Positions 52,369-63,896 of a DNA stretch of 64,000 bases are shown piece after piece. How positions within the stretch are numbered: the stretch's first letter is position 1; each line of letters starts with the position of its first letter. A program made the position numbers and the translations under genes. The stretch comes from Telopea speciosissima (taxonomy: Eukaryota > Streptophyta > Magnoliopsida > Proteales > Proteaceae). The DNA is taken from assembly GCF_018873765.1 (NCBI RefSeq), contig NC_057920.1, positions 15,327,307-15,391,306 on the forward strand. The letters are read 5' to 3'. The notes under the pieces are model-generated. The model did no database searches, was not told the DNA's origin, and worked only from the letters and a program-made list of their open reading frames with translations.

Positions 52369-53812
52369 TCAGGAAGAAGAATCTGGCGATCTTGGGCTGT
52401 AAGAGTTGAGGCTGAGCTCAAGCGATGTTCGAGAACACACACCATTTCCATTGGGGTCGTTCTTAGGTGGTGGTCCTCCTCCTCCATACCATCCTGTGTA
52501 GTTCCAATCGGCGGTGCCGGAATTGAACTTTGCAGAGCAGAATCCACCAGGTATGTTCTCTCCGTGCATGGGGAAGAGAGGAAGCGTTTCCATGGCGTTA
52601 TCATGACTATTATCACCTCCTTCTTCTTCTTCTTCTTCTTCATTCTGCTCTTCTCCATAAAACATTCTTCTCTTGTCGTAGAGTGTATAAGTTGCAGAAT
52701 ACGGATCCACACCTGCCCATCCAAGGTTATTGTTGTTCCTCATAGACCCACCAACACCATTGCCACCGCCACCACCAGAAATCGAACAGTCCTGATGGTT
52801 CATTCATAGTTGATTCACAGCATAGAATAATCAGAGATGAAGCAAATCAGTTTTAGAGAATTAATTACACAAATGGAGACAAATTGGAACTTGAAAGAGT
52901 GGATTCTATGTGTTTGTGTATGTGTCTGTGAGAGAGAGAGACCAACTTGAAAGAGTGGATTCTGTGTGTTTGTGTATGTGTCTGAGAGAGAGAGAGAGTG
53001 GATTCTGTGTGTTTGTGTATGTGTCTGAGAGAGAGAGTGTTGAAACTATAGATAGATATTTGGTCCATGTTGTGATATTTATTACATATACACATGCACA
53101 TAGCTTTCATGTCTGTTCCTTATCATTCCTATATGGTATAGAAAGGTAGACAACAAGACTGTGAGTGTAAATTTGAAGGCACCAACCAGACCTTTCTTTA
53201 AAAACTTACCCCAAAGCTCTTCTCCATGAGAAATGATCCATTCCCAGAGATACCCATCTGCCTCATACCAAGTGCACCAGTTGAAGTAGATGAAGGAGAA
53301 CATACCCCTGCACACACCACCCCCAACAGTAAAATGGAAGAAGATAAAGATTTTAAAACAGAGAAGCATTCAACTTTAAAAGAAAGGATTAGATCATAAC
53401 CAGGAGTGATGCAAGTGTACTTCTTGTGACTGGAGTCCTCAGACTTCCACACACCACCACCACCACCAGCTCCTCTTTGCATGGACATATCAACAGTGAA
53501 TCTCTTCTTTTGCCTTTCACGAGCTTTATGGTTCTGAAACCAATAGAAGACATTCTTACCCTCTATCTTCCCGTACTGTCTTAAACGAGCTGAGATTTTC
53601 TGTATCTGTTCAGCACTTGGAGACCTAATTCCGTTGTTGTAGTAAAGTTCCTTCAATATTCTTATCTGGTCAGTTGTGGGTGTCCACCTTGAACTACTCT
53701 GCCTGCAAAGGAAGTTGTTCCCTTTGCTATTACTGCTACTGCTGCTATCTTCGTTTGGCTGTGGCTGTGGCTGTGGCTGCATTTGTTGTTGTGGGTGTTG
53801 TTGAGGTTCCAT
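52369..53812 (-). CDS. WUS: WUSCHEL homeodomain transcription factor
   Basis: Stem-cell regulator of the shoot meristem, acting in the nucleus as repressor and activator. Three exons join in phase: 53812-53401, 53307-53210, 52791-52369, giving 310 aa. The homeodomain spans about 37-105 and has the WUS-clade form: [19 protein letters not shown], then [20 protein letters not shown]. Downstream are MEKSFGDCSIS (about 165-175), seen in WUS orthologues, an acidic run of Glu (about 221-227), the WUS box TLPLFPMH (239-246) and a C-terminal EAR-like motif LELSLN (294-299). The combination of WUS box and EAR-like motif with this homeodomain separates it from WOX1 and other WOX genes. The N-terminus is Gln/Pro-rich. 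The ATG at 53812 gives the typical MEP start. Intron 2 holds a tandem repeat. Confidence 0.95.
52885..53040. repeat. tandem repeat in WUSCHEL intron 2
   Basis: The phrase gagtggattctgtgtgtttg followed by tgtatgtgtctgagagagag is present three times (the first with small changes), with unit lengths of about 60 and 47 bases. It fills over a third of the 418-base intron. Confidence 0.85.
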
Positions 53813-55130
53813 TGCAGACAGAAAAAACAATAAGAAGAAAACAAAAGAGAGAGAGAGGAGAAGAGAGAAGATGTAGTAAAGTAGGTGTGCATGAAATGGA
53901 GAACAGAAGAGGGGTTATAACTTATAGGAGGAAGTGAGTGGTGCATAAGAGAGAGGTAAATTAAAGAGAGGAGATCAAAGAGATATCTGAGAGAGAAGGA
54001 CTGAAGTTGACAGAGAGGGGCTTATAAAAAGAAGGGGACAAAAGAGGGATTAGAAAGCTAGAGCTTCAGGGGAATTGCTTGGGTGAAAAGGCATAGCAGA
54101 AGTATGATTAAGAGAGTGAAGTCTGAGAGAGAAAGAGACAGAAAGAAATTGAACTGAAATCTATAATTTAAAGAAATAATTTCATCTTAATGAATGAATG
54201 AATGCATAGCAACAAAACAGAAAAAAAAAAAAAAAAAAAAAAAGGTGGCTGTGAAGTTTATAAGGTTCTGTTCTCACTTCTCATGGAGGGGATTGTTCTA
54301 TCCCTGTCATCCAGACAAATCCCATTTTTCTTTTTCTTTTTTATTTTATTTTTTATTTTTCTGAAAAGGAATAAAAAAGCTTTGTACTTAGCCAAGGGTC
54401 TCATCTGATCTTGTCAGGTGAGTTGAACCCTGCATCGAATAGTCCCACCAATGATAATTCTATGATTAGCCTAATCATCCATCTAATACAAAATAGTGAT
54501 CTTAATCATAAAAATCTGTTCTTTGATTGGTGACTTTTTTTGTTACTTAGTATCAGTCATCATTTTTTTTAATTAGGCTTTTATTCTACATCACATGTCT
54601 CTAAGAAATTCTTCACAAATCAGATTGGAACCTGGGTTCTCGAGCCAGATGATTATGAGTTCATAGTTTTTGCCCTTCCCCACTGTCACTCTGTAGTGTC
54701 TTACCTCCCCAGAACTCACGGTTGAGCTTGTTTAGGTTAGGCTTAGGGTCACAGACTTAGGGTACTAGGGTTTGTGTTTCAGCATCTACATGATTAGTGA
54801 TGGTTAAAATGACAATTAAATCCGGGTTAGTGAGTCAGGACTCGGTGGGCTCAGCAGAAGAAGATGTACTTAACAAAAGGAAGGAAGGATAAGGGATTAA
54901 TTTGGTTCAGTCAAATAAAGAAGTTGTGGGTGATTGTCATTCTGGTTCAATTGATGGATTTGTTTGGCCACTTTCTCTATTATGTCTAAGCATTCAATTC
55001 ATCTTTCTATGAATTTAATTTTGTAAGATGCTTTTGGCAATACTATTGAGGAAGGTGAAGGCATTTCTTTTGGCTTCCATCATTTATGATTTAGTACATT
55101 AAGAATATTTGAGGAAAATATAGAAACTTA
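53813..55130. other. upstream region of WUSCHEL
   Basis: On the minus strand this is the WUSCHEL promoter side. The first 350 bases are GA-rich on the plus strand. A ttataaaaag on the plus strand (about 54024) gives a possible TATA-like element on the minus strand, but this is weak. No other gene is seen. Confidence 0.4.
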
Positions 55131-55268
55131 GGCTGCGTTTGGTATGCATTTTTAAAATGCATTCTAGGTTGATTTGGCATTCTTGAACGATACAAACAAT
55201 TATTTTTATCATTCGAGAATGCAAAAATAAACCTAGATGTGTCCCAAGAATGCATAACAAACGCAACC
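55131..55268. mobile_element. MITE with TTA target duplication (Tourist/Harbinger-like)
   Basis: Begins ggctgcgtttggtatgcatt and ends aatgcataacaaacgcaacc, inverted ends. The flanks are tta on both sides (55128-55130 and 55269-55271), the duplication typical of PIF/Harbinger. Total 138 bp. It lies about 1.3 kb upstream of WUSCHEL. The right-hand end of a related copy is at 63518-63585. Confidence 0.8.
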
Positions 55269-55271
55269 TTA

Positions 55272-58041
55272 ATCTCCCATGCTGATGCTCCATTTTAATG
55301 GGAGGAAGAAAACTTCATTTTGAGATTAATTTTATATGTCTCCTTTCATTCTAATGACTCCGTTTTAATTACCAAGAAACAAATCCCATTTATCATCACA
55401 TGATTGATAGGGGTCTTTGGTTTGAAGTGCAGTGAGTGAAAATACCAAAAGGTGAACTAATCAACAAACTAAACATCAAATTTTCCACACATTTGTTTCT
55501 GATAATTTTCCCAATAAATATAAAACGAAAAGAAAAAACCTACCATACCCTTGTTTTTTATTTTTGGGTAAAAGAACTCTATCTGTTACGCCAACACTCC
55601 CATGAGTATATCTCTCTCCTCATATGAAAAGACGCTTCGTTTGGGAGTGTGGCGTAGGCCCCACTCTCGGATAGAAAACTATTTTCCTTTATTTTTTATG
55701 AGGGATTTGTTGTTCTAACCCTAAGTGATTATAATAAGAAAATTTGACCCCAATTTTCCTTTGTTTGATTGCAAAGGAAATTAAAAGGAAGGAAAGTAAA
55801 CCTTTCAAGCCTTAAAAAGAAAATTTTTGTAATCATTACCCTATATGAGTACATCAGTGAGTCCAAATTATTCCATATTTAGTTATTAAATTTCACTTTA
55901 CTTTGCATCTTAAAAAGTAAAATTAAAAATACCATTATAAGAAATTTAAGTAATTTATAAAATCATATGGGGTAAATAAGATTACAAAAGTTTATAAAAT
56001 CGTATGGAATAAGTAGTTTAATTTCAACTCCGTTTGCTTTCATTTTGCAACCAAAGGGAGCCAAATTTAGTAGTATGAGTTGGGTCAAATGTACTCACAC
56101 CTTCATGAGGATGGAAACCACTTGACCTTTTTTGCCTGTCGCCTACTTGGAAGTTGGCTGTTCTTATAGATGAAAAATGATAGTATAGTGAAGATCTCCA
56201 ATAAAGTATGGGCATCATTCATATAAAGGCAATATACATGATTTACAAATTAAAGATTAACAACTCTCTGTCTCTTAGCTGAAACATCCAATAAGTTTCA
56301 TATTATTTTACTATTGTTGTCTTCAAATCCAAAACAAAACAAGCATAGCAAGGCACCCACGCAACATATATATTACTACCCTTCTCTTAACTTCATCTGA
56401 GAAGGAAAAAAGAAAGAAATATATGTCAATAAATGACATGTTTGAGGGCAATTTCGTCTTTTAGGGTTTTCCTCTCTTCCCTTTCTTTTGGAGAATAAAG
56501 GAGATCTTAAATTAAATCCCCAATCTCTCCATAAATTCATGTCTCTCTCTCTCTCTCTCTCTGTCTGGGTATCTCAGTTTCGAGTGATTTGTGTTTATTT
56601 GCTTGACATTGACACCACCATCATGAGATTTTCCTTTCCTTATCATGCAATTACCTCTCTCTCTCTATAGTTTTGATGTGGCAGACTGGCAGTGAAGCTA
56701 AGTGGATATCCTTTTAACCTATCCTGAACAGCTTACCTCATAAGGGGAGCCCCTAGGGTACAGCCGCTCTGGTACAACCCTTTTCTTTCGGGTAATCATC
56801 TTGTGATGTTTCTCTTCAGATCTCAAAAAGATACATCCAGATATCATTAAAGATCCTCTCTCTCTCTCTTTTTCTCTTTCTCTCTTTCTCTCTTTCTATA
56901 GGAGCCCTGTATATGTAGGGTACTATTCTCCCTTCTTTTATTTAGGTCAGAACCAGAAAATACTCTTTGAAGGAAGGATACTTGGTGGGTCTCTGATTCT
57001 TCTTCTTACTACCCACTTCCCATTTCCCACAGAGAAAACTCTTTCTCTAGTAAGATTATTAACCTTCTTAATCTTTCTTCTTTCTCCATGGGTGTAGGAA
57101 AACTTAAATCTATATTCTTTTAATTAGGGTTTTAAATTAAGGGTTTTACTGGTTATATATATATTTGATGTTTAAAGACTAAATGTATGTCCATTATTAT
57201 ACATATTTGATGGAGCTGAATTTCAACCAGAAAATGTTACTTTCATGCAGTTAATACATAAAACCCTAGTTCTAGATACTTAGGGTGGACCCCCCTAGTG
57301 AGAATCAACTAGGGTTTCATGCAGTTAATACCTAATAAAAACCCTCCTAGTTCAAATTCATTCCATTCTTATTTTCTTCTGCAACTCCAAGCTTCTACTT
57401 GTATGTCTTAAGTTGACTGCATCTCCTATGGACCACAAAAGTATAATTCTTTCACAACGTGATCTCTCTGCTCCTGTGGCTCCTGTTAAATGCTTTGTTG
57501 ACCCAGCTTCCCAAAATCTCTCATTGACTGGTTATTAGTAATTTTTGGGTTTAAAATTCTCAATTTTTCGGTTTAAAATTCTCTCTCTCTCTCTCTCTCT
57601 CTCTCCCTCTCATGATTTAAGGTCCAAAACCCTGGAAAACAGAATATATTGACTTCACCATCTATGTCCAGCCAAAAGCAAGAGCAAGAATAGAGTGTCC
57701 TCAAAAATCAACTTTTTAGAAAGACTTAATGGGTAAATTGGTTGTTTGTAGAAAGCAGAAAGGTTGAGAAGAAGAGAAGAGACAAATTGACAAGCTAATC
57801 ACATGTAAGGATGTGAAATTTCATGATCATCATCAGATTCATTAAAGTCACCTTTTTTAAGGACTTTTGTGTCTCAATCATATAGAGGTTAAAAGTAAGC
57901 AATTGTTGAATCTTGTAAAGTTAGTGCTGTTTAGTGCAAACCTAGGTTTCAGATAAACCCAAACACAAATTCCAATCAAATTTTAGAACCTAATAGTTGT
58001 TTTGGTAAAGGTTTTAGAACCTAATAGTGAGAGCAGACTTT

Positions 58042-58084
<43 letters not shown>

Positions 58085-58277
58085 GCTATTTCAATAAACA
58101 TAAATTGAAACTTAGCCATTGCCTTAAATCTTGTACTTGTTGAAAACAAAAAATATTTCTCTCTCCATTTGTTAAAACCATAACCCTTCTTTGCCTACAA
58201 AAGCCTATTCCACATTAAAAACATGGGCATGTTTGTAATTTTTGTAAATTTATAAGTCATATAAAAATGGATGGATT
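55272..58277. other. non-coding stretch with CT repeats
   Basis: No gene recognised. CT/TC microsatellites occur near 56541-56563, 56857-56895, 57581-57610 and 58041-58081. The phrase ttcatgcagttaatac occurs near 57241 and 57316. Confidence 0.45.
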
Positions 58278-58461
58278 GAGCTCCTCTGCAGGGAGCCCAG
58301 TGACCAGGGAGTGGCCAAGGGGCATTCGATGGCTGGACTGTATCGCAAACATCCCATGGCTGATTGGACACACATTGGGATGTGTGTAGCACAACCCTGC
58401 CATTGGATGTCCCTCTGGACCCCAAGCACTACCTAAGTGCTGGGCTCCCTGGAGAGGAGCC
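58278..58461. mobile_element. palindromic MITE, family E copy 2
   Basis: Left arm gagctcctctgcagggagcc; right arm gggctccctggagaggagcc. The interior shares ttggatgtccct and the central phrase of copy 1 at 12188-12346. Confidence 0.8.
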
Positions 58462-58680
58462 AGATCCTAAAGAAATTGGAATCATGATATCTCAAATTAA
58501 TGCAAGACCTTAAAAGTTAACCCATCTTTCAAAAATCATCTTGCAATTAAAATATAATCAACAAAAATTATGAATACATGATATAAGATATACATGTATA
58601 ATATACATAACTAGTAGAAGGATTTGGGTATCAAGAGAGAGGCTCAACTTTTACTTGTCAGTCAACAATTCAATTTGATT

Positions 58681-58812
58681 TATGGGAGAATGTTTTCTGT
58701 GCTAGGGCGCAAGCTGCGCCCAGACACATGGGGAGGGTGAAATGACCACCCTGCCCCCCTGAATGGTAGGTCCATGTGTCTAGGGGCATGTTGCGCTGCA
58801 GCACAAAGAACA
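58681..58812. mobile_element. MITE, family B copy 8
   Basis: The left part cgcaagctgcgcccagacac is inverted as gtgtctaggggcatgttgcg. The core gggtgaaatgaccaccctgc is diagnostic of the family. Confidence 0.65.
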
Positions 58813-58870
58813 TCAGCTCTTGATTTATATAGTAGAGTGTAATAAGGGGAATAAAACTTATTGGACTTAA

Positions 58871-59040
58871 AATAACAAATTGGGAAAAAGAACGGTACTA
58901 GAATGCATGAAATTACCACTCCATCTCATGTGAAATAACAAATTCCATTCAGATAGATGCATTGTGTTGTGTGTGCATTTTCATTGGCCTCCGTGCTAGT
59001 GCATGGACTACATGACCGGACAGTGATCTCTTGCCTTAAC
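58871..59040. mobile_element. MITE, family B copy 9 (diverged)
   Basis: Contains atgaaattaccactcca at the left and catgaccggacagtgatctc at the right, matching the family's core and edge. The inverted ends are weak, so this is an old copy. Confidence 0.5.
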
Positions 59041-59217
59041 AAATACAAAAAGAAAAAAGATGCAAATACATTGATAGTATATGATTGAGTTTGGTCACCC
59101 TAGATCATTCCTTTCTTACCCAATGATTGGATTCCTTCTTCAAATCATTCTCCCATGTGGCACTTCAGGTAGTTAATCCAAGGAGGCTTGCTTCTGTGGA
59201 TTGTCCCACCCCACCCC

Positions 59218-59405
59218 AAGGTTATAAAACAAGGTATCGGGTATTATATCGGTCATTTATACCGATATTAATAATAAAGTATGTATCAATTGAATCGGTC
59301 TATATTGGTCCGATTCGAGATCAACATCACTTTTTGATTGCATCAATCGATTTGTATCGATGCTGTACTAGTATCGTGCAAGACGATACCGATACCTAGA
59401 ACAAG
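59218..59405. repeat. tatcgg-rich repeat, copy 1
   Basis: Left caaggtatcgggtattatat, right acgataccgatacc, inverted at the ends. A similar tatcggt-rich element lies at 61817-62025. Confidence 0.5.
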
Positions 59406-59649
59406 GAGTCCACCTCGACTTATGGTTTGGTGTGTAACGGACCATGAATCCATGATTAGGGTTACGACCCGCTTCATTTTATTTTATAAAAACAAGAACC
59501 ACGTACCCAACAGCAACAACTAACTTTCATTATTAAGAAAAAAAAAAAATCCAACAAGTAATTTGACATTGACAAAAATGCCCACGAAGATGAAATCCGT
59601 TAAGGGGTGATTGAAGTAATTTGGAGAATGTCAGTTAATCTAAAATTAG

Positions 59650-59865
59650 GGATGTAAATGAATAGTCGAAATCCGTTTTCGTATCCGTGTCCATATCTAT
59701 TTAGCATTGTCCGATTCCATCCGAAAGTTAAACGGATATGGATAAGCTATAGCTATTCAAAAAGCTATATTTACATGTACTATCTGAATCCGTTCGAAAA
59801 TTAATCAAATGCGAATGCGGATATAGCACTATCCGAGCTGAATCCGATCCGTTTACATCCCTGGC
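59650..59865. mobile_element. hAT-like MITE, atccg-rich, copy 1
   Basis: The left end agggatgtaaatgaatagtc and the right end ccgatccgtttacatccct are inverted. The interior has repeated atccgtt and aacggatat phrases. A related element in the opposite sense lies at 63047-63186. Confidence 0.75.
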
Positions 59866-60178
59866 GAATACCCACAGTGGATTCCTCAGGAAATAATTTG
59901 GATTGAGATCCCTCAAAAAAAAAGAAAAAATAATAAAAGTCCATAAGATTGACCATTGGTTGTCACACTTTAGGAATTGAAGAGGATCAACTTGTCTCGC
60001 GATTTCTGATTAGTATTAAGAATTCCTCCGACGATGCCAAGAAGTCAAGTAGGGTTTTAGTAGAAGAGAATAAGAAGAAAGAAGCAGTGGAAAAAAGCAA
60101 AACCCTAGATGCAGACGACAAGCTTGCCCGCCGGGACTTCTCCCACTGTAAAGGTGAGTCTTGAGTCTGCCGGAGAGA

Positions 60179-60460
60179 ATGTGGGTGGCGATGAAGAGAG
60201 CGGCGGTGCGATTAGTGAGCAATAGACGGAAGTTGGTAGTGGTGTTCATAAGGAAGATAGTATGGGCGTCGCTGCAATTGAAGAGAAGGATTGGTAGGGT
60301 CAGGAAATTAAAAAGAAATAGAAGCCAAGTGCAGCAGGTGAAGTACGATGTGTTGAGCTACGCCAAGAACTTCGACGATGGGAAATGGCAGGCAGAGGTG
60401 GATTTCTATCGTAGCAGATCTTTCACTTATAGGTTTGGTTATCCCATCCTCAATTTCTGA
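60179..60460 (+). CDS. small basic protein, possible plant-specific family
   Basis: A 93-aa single-exon frame. It is strongly basic in the first 50 residues (repeated Arg/Lys) and ends with YDVLSYAKNFDDGKWQAE, then FYRSRSFTYRFGYP (about 56-89). A short block of the form YDxxSYxxNFDDG occurs near the C-terminus of a known group of small plant proteins of unknown function, which makes this frame more than chance. The family assignment rests on that block alone. No introns, signal peptide or membrane segment seen. The start at 60179 is chosen because it directly precedes the basic region. Confidence 0.5.
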   Translation: MWVAMKRAAVRLVSNRRKLVVVFIRKIVWASLQLKRRIGRVRKLKRNRSQVQQVKYDVLSYAKNFDDGKWQAEVDFYRSRSFTYRFGYPILNF

Positions 60461-61070
60461 GTTTCTCATCCATAGAGACAGACAATACAGGATGTTAATT
60501 CTTCCTCTCCCATTCATTAAAATGCATAGATTGACATTTGGGGTGAAGATATTGACTGGCAGCTCAGACATCCAAAGGTTCGAACTCATTGACTTCGATT
60601 TTTCCTTCTTTTCTTTTTGAGCTCGGCACCTTTGGAAACAGTTTCTATCTTTTTCTTCTATTTCTAAGTTTCAACTTTTTCTTTCCTTTTAATTTCCGTA
60701 TTGTTAATTACAGTATAATTTTGAATTACAAATTGAAGATTTTTTTCTCTCTCTCTCTCTCTCTTCAATCTTTCAATGGGTTTTGGTGGTTATCAGAGGA
60801 AGGCTGTAGCCATTTTGAACACAACCTTCCATGTCCATATCAGTTTAGAACTGGAAGCCAATTGAGAACCGGAATCGAATCCGGAAATCGAAAACAAAAC
60901 TGGGCGTTTTGAAATGAACTGATCTAAATCAAAGTAAATTGGTTAGGTTTTGGTTCCAAAGATTTAAAAATTTTCGATTTGATTTTGGTTTCATGACTAA
61001 ACTGTTGAATCAAAGTGAAGTACCTATTTTCAAACCGAATAAAGAATCAAATAAAATTATTTTTTTTATA
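60461..61070. other. non-coding stretch, nothing recognised
   Basis: A CT run lies near 60745-60763. From about 60840 there are repeated accgg, ggaatcgaa and ggttttggttcc phrases like those in the hAT-like element at 22511, so part may be a decayed relative. Confidence 0.4.
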
Positions 61071-61228
61071 AGGGAGAGAGAATGCTGCTTGGTCACATAG
61101 CCCCTATGCCAAAATGGGGACCAATGGAAACACAGGGCCATACCATCCAAATTGGGGGTGGAGTAGTCATTTCACCACCCTTGTGTCTAGACATAAGTGC
61201 ATGCAACCAAGCAGCCTTCTTATTATAG
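61071..61228. mobile_element. MITE, family B copy 10
   Basis: Left end gggagagagaatgctgcttg then gtcacatagcccct; right end catgcaaccaagcagcctt. The core ggagtagtcatttcaccacc is typical. Confidence 0.75.
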
Positions 61229-61816
61229 GGTTTTTTTTTTTTTTGGATGAAGATGTAAAAATGTTGGCCCAAAGACCTAAAATAGGATTTAAAACTGAAT
61301 ATGAAACTGAAATCGAATTGATTTTGAACATGTGTTCTTATTCTCGTTTCTGATTCTTGGTTCGAAGCATTTTTAATGGATGGTCCTGGGCATGGCCCAC
61401 GAACAAAGGCCCTTCTCGTTGCAACTTCTCTACACTGTTGTTAATTATAGCTGTCAATTGTGGGCTGGGCTTGAACAAAAAGGTTCGTACAGAAAATACT
61501 CAAAATCACTTAATTTTGGGCCCAGTGGGTGGTCACGCATGAATACATATAGACTATCTCTTACCCCCTCCCCCCCTGGGCCCTCTTTCCCGGGGAAAAA
61601 ACATTATGGGGACGAGGGTACTAAAAAAGAGAGCTCCATTGATCCATAATATATAAAATGGGAGAGGGATAGGAACACCGCTCACGTGCGATAAGTTAGC
61701 AGGCAAAACCATTGGGGATGCGAGACAGGGCATCATACAAAAAGGATAAGGGCTCATTTCAAAGGGTGTAAGAAAGAGATAAGACACAGCGGGCAGTTGC
61801 TCGCAGTACGTGGGTA
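61229..61816. other. non-coding stretch, nothing recognised
   Basis: Contains a T run (about 61230-61242) and a C/G-rich patch (about 61563-61600). No gene seen. Confidence 0.4.
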
Positions 61817-62025
61817 GACTTGCTGACAAATTTACAAGAATCGGTTTAGTCCGTGGTATCGGCTGATTTGTATCGGTACTAGTAGAGACTGATCCTAAAT
61901 CGATGGATCGATACGGATCAAGGGTAAAAGGATAATAAAATTTTAATTTTCACTAAAAATCAAAGGTAAAATCAATTGATCCAGACTGATCCGTATCAGT
62001 ATCAGATCGGCTAATACACTTTGCT
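61817..62025. repeat. tatcgg-rich repeat, copy 2
   Basis: The left side has gtggtatcggctgatttgta then tcggtact; the right has actgatccgtatcagtatca then gatcgg. The ends are inverted relatives. Similar in kind to 59218-59405. Confidence 0.5.
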
Positions 62026-62369
62026 CATTCTATCAAAAAAAAAAAATAAATAGATTTGATTTCATAAATTGGAACCATAGGCACAGTAGTAAGTCTGGCA
62101 ATGGATTATGTCTACTAAGACAAAGCAATGGTACAACACTACAAACTTAATAAGAAGACTTAAAATCAAGAAGAAGCAAAATGCTCTCTCTTTCAACAGA
62201 CATCCATTGGAATCGTCCATTACTATCTAAAAACTAAAATATTCTTAAGCATTCTATAAACAAAACACAAGTGAATTACATTACTGAAAATATTTTCTCT
62301 AAGTACTAACTATTTGACATTCTTATAAATAGTTAAACCTTAATCACTCAACCCTAATGAACTTAACAT

Positions 62370-63732
62370 TTATGACGACGATGTGGTTAACAGGTTCGAA
62401 GGTGAAGAAAGAGGCTCATGCACGACCGAATTCGAAGAAACCATGATGGGATTACCCTCTAATTGCAACATAATACTCCCAAGGATCTCTGTCATTAGTT
62501 TTTTGAATTCTTCTTCTGAAACAGCCTTCCCATCATCCGCATTCACCATTTTGAACCCCTCGTTCGTAACCATGTCCACCTGCAGCATTTCCATAAGTAC
62601 TTGTGAGAAGCAACCACCTGTCTTATTTTTTTGTCATTTACCAGGGGAAGAGGGGTATTTATGAAAACAAATTAAACATATGGTTGACTCCGAGATGTAC
62701 GTTCACCTACACGTACGTGCAGATGATCCATTCCCCATTCTAGAGGTGCATGGTGTTATTTAGTGCACTCAGTAGTTAAAAGCCCAAGCCTTGTTGATTA
62801 TCCAATCTAAAAGCCCATATAATATTTCTGGAATTTAGCTCACGGGACCAAGCCCAAGTAGGGTACATACTTATTGGGCTCGAAGCACAGGTCCAAGGCT
62901 ATTCACCGCCACCGAGCCCAACCATGCCATTGTGCACTACTCATGTGTATGTATGTATGTATGTATGTATGTACGTATGTATAAATCTGCTACAGCATTT
63001 GGTGATCAATCGAAGAGCAATTCGGGGATGGTATGGGTACAATAATAGGGTTGTAAACAGATCAGATTCGGCTCGGATAGTGCTATATCCGCATCCGCAT
63101 CCGCATCCGATTAGCTATCGGACGGATTCGGATAGTGCTAAACGGATATGGAAACGGATTTCGACTATTCATTTACAACCCTAGGGTACACCATCATAAG
63201 ATTACAATCCAATGATTGAGATGGGTCTTGAGACTGATCATGGAAATCTCATTATATCACGTTGATAAAGTAAGAGAGGAGGTTCCAATTCAACAGCTCT
63301 TGGCGCTTAGTAGGTGGACTCCAATAGGTATACAGGGAAAGTGTTTTTTGCCTGGAAGTGCGGCTCCTACACCTGCATGGGAGCCAATAGGAGCACAGAC
63401 TCCATTCACCCATTGTATATGAATCGTGAGACACTCAGTCCCATTGATTTGGTGTGGAAGATAACAATATATATGGGAGGCATATAGATCTACAGGGAAA
63501 ATCTAAAAAGCATAGCATATTGGCATCATTCAAACAACGTTTTTATTGTCCGAGAATGCAAAATCGACCTAGAATGCATACCAAAAAGAGGAAGTATGGA
63601 TACCTGATCAATGGCACCGAAAGGAGGCAAACCAGCTGATGGTGCTAGTGCATCAAGGGCAACACGTAGATACTCCTTGGACACCTCGTGTTGCCGAGCT
63701 TTCGGTAGATTCCTCACTGCCGCATCCAAGGA
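62370..63732 (-). CDS. EF-hand-family protein, C-terminal exons only
   Basis: The last two exons are visible: 63732-63604 (43 codons) and 62579-62370 (69 codons plus stop), joined in phase across a 1.0-kb intron. The gene continues to the right beyond the window. The first exon encodes RNLPKARQHEVSKEYLRV and LAPSAGLPPFGAIDQ; the last encodes FKMVNADDGKAVSEEEFKK followed by LTEILGSIMLQLEGNP-like sequence and ends SNLLTTSSS. This matches the C-terminus of plant calcium-binding EF-hand proteins of the At4g38810 type. NADDGKAVSEEEF fits part of an EF-hand loop, but calcium binding at this site is uncertain. Cellular role unknown. A MITE occupies the intron up to about 15 bases from the last exon. 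Confidence 0.85.
62595..62745. mobile_element. inverted-repeat MITE, family F copy 2, in EF-hand intron
   Basis: In reverse orientation this aligns along its length with 49190-49370: shared phrases include acaggtggttg, gttttcataaa and taaatg, and the end has gtacgttcacctacacgtac. Its left edge lies about 15 bases from the splice acceptor at 62580. Confidence 0.75.
63047..63186. mobile_element. hAT-like MITE, atccg-rich, copy 2
   Basis: Begins taatagggttgtaaacagat and ends tattcatttacaaccctа-like sequence (catttacaaccct then a). Flanks gggtacaa and gggtacac agree at 7 of 8 bases. Contains (CCGCAT)n at about 63089-63108 and lies in the EF-hand intron. A four-base repeat (atgt)n precedes it at 62947-62980. 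Confidence 0.75.
63338..63430. mobile_element. MITE, family B copy 11, partial
   Basis: gggaaagtgttttttgcctg and gtgcggctcctacacctgca match the left half of the family. The right half is missing or unrecognisable. Confidence 0.5.
63518..63585. mobile_element. partial copy of the MITE at 55131
   Basis: The phrases gtccgagaatgcaaaa and gacctagaatgcatacc match the right-hand half of the 55131 element. The left half is only weakly visible. It ends about 20 bases before the EF-hand penultimate exon. Confidence 0.6.
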
Positions 63733-63896
63733 CTGAAAATCATCAAACACACTATGGGGTTAGGCAGTTCACAGTTGGGCTCTTACCATGCACCAGAAAA
63801 TATGAAGAAAAAGAAGGCCAAAACGGAAAGAAATTACATAGGAACTAGGAAGCAAATCGTTAGACACGACAAGATGGTCAACGTAGGAGGTAGGAA

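Noticed and set aside
52348-52809. 153-codon open frame on the plus strand over WUSCHEL exon 3
   Set aside because: It is the antisense shadow of the real exon, whose frame carries the WUS box and EAR-like motif.
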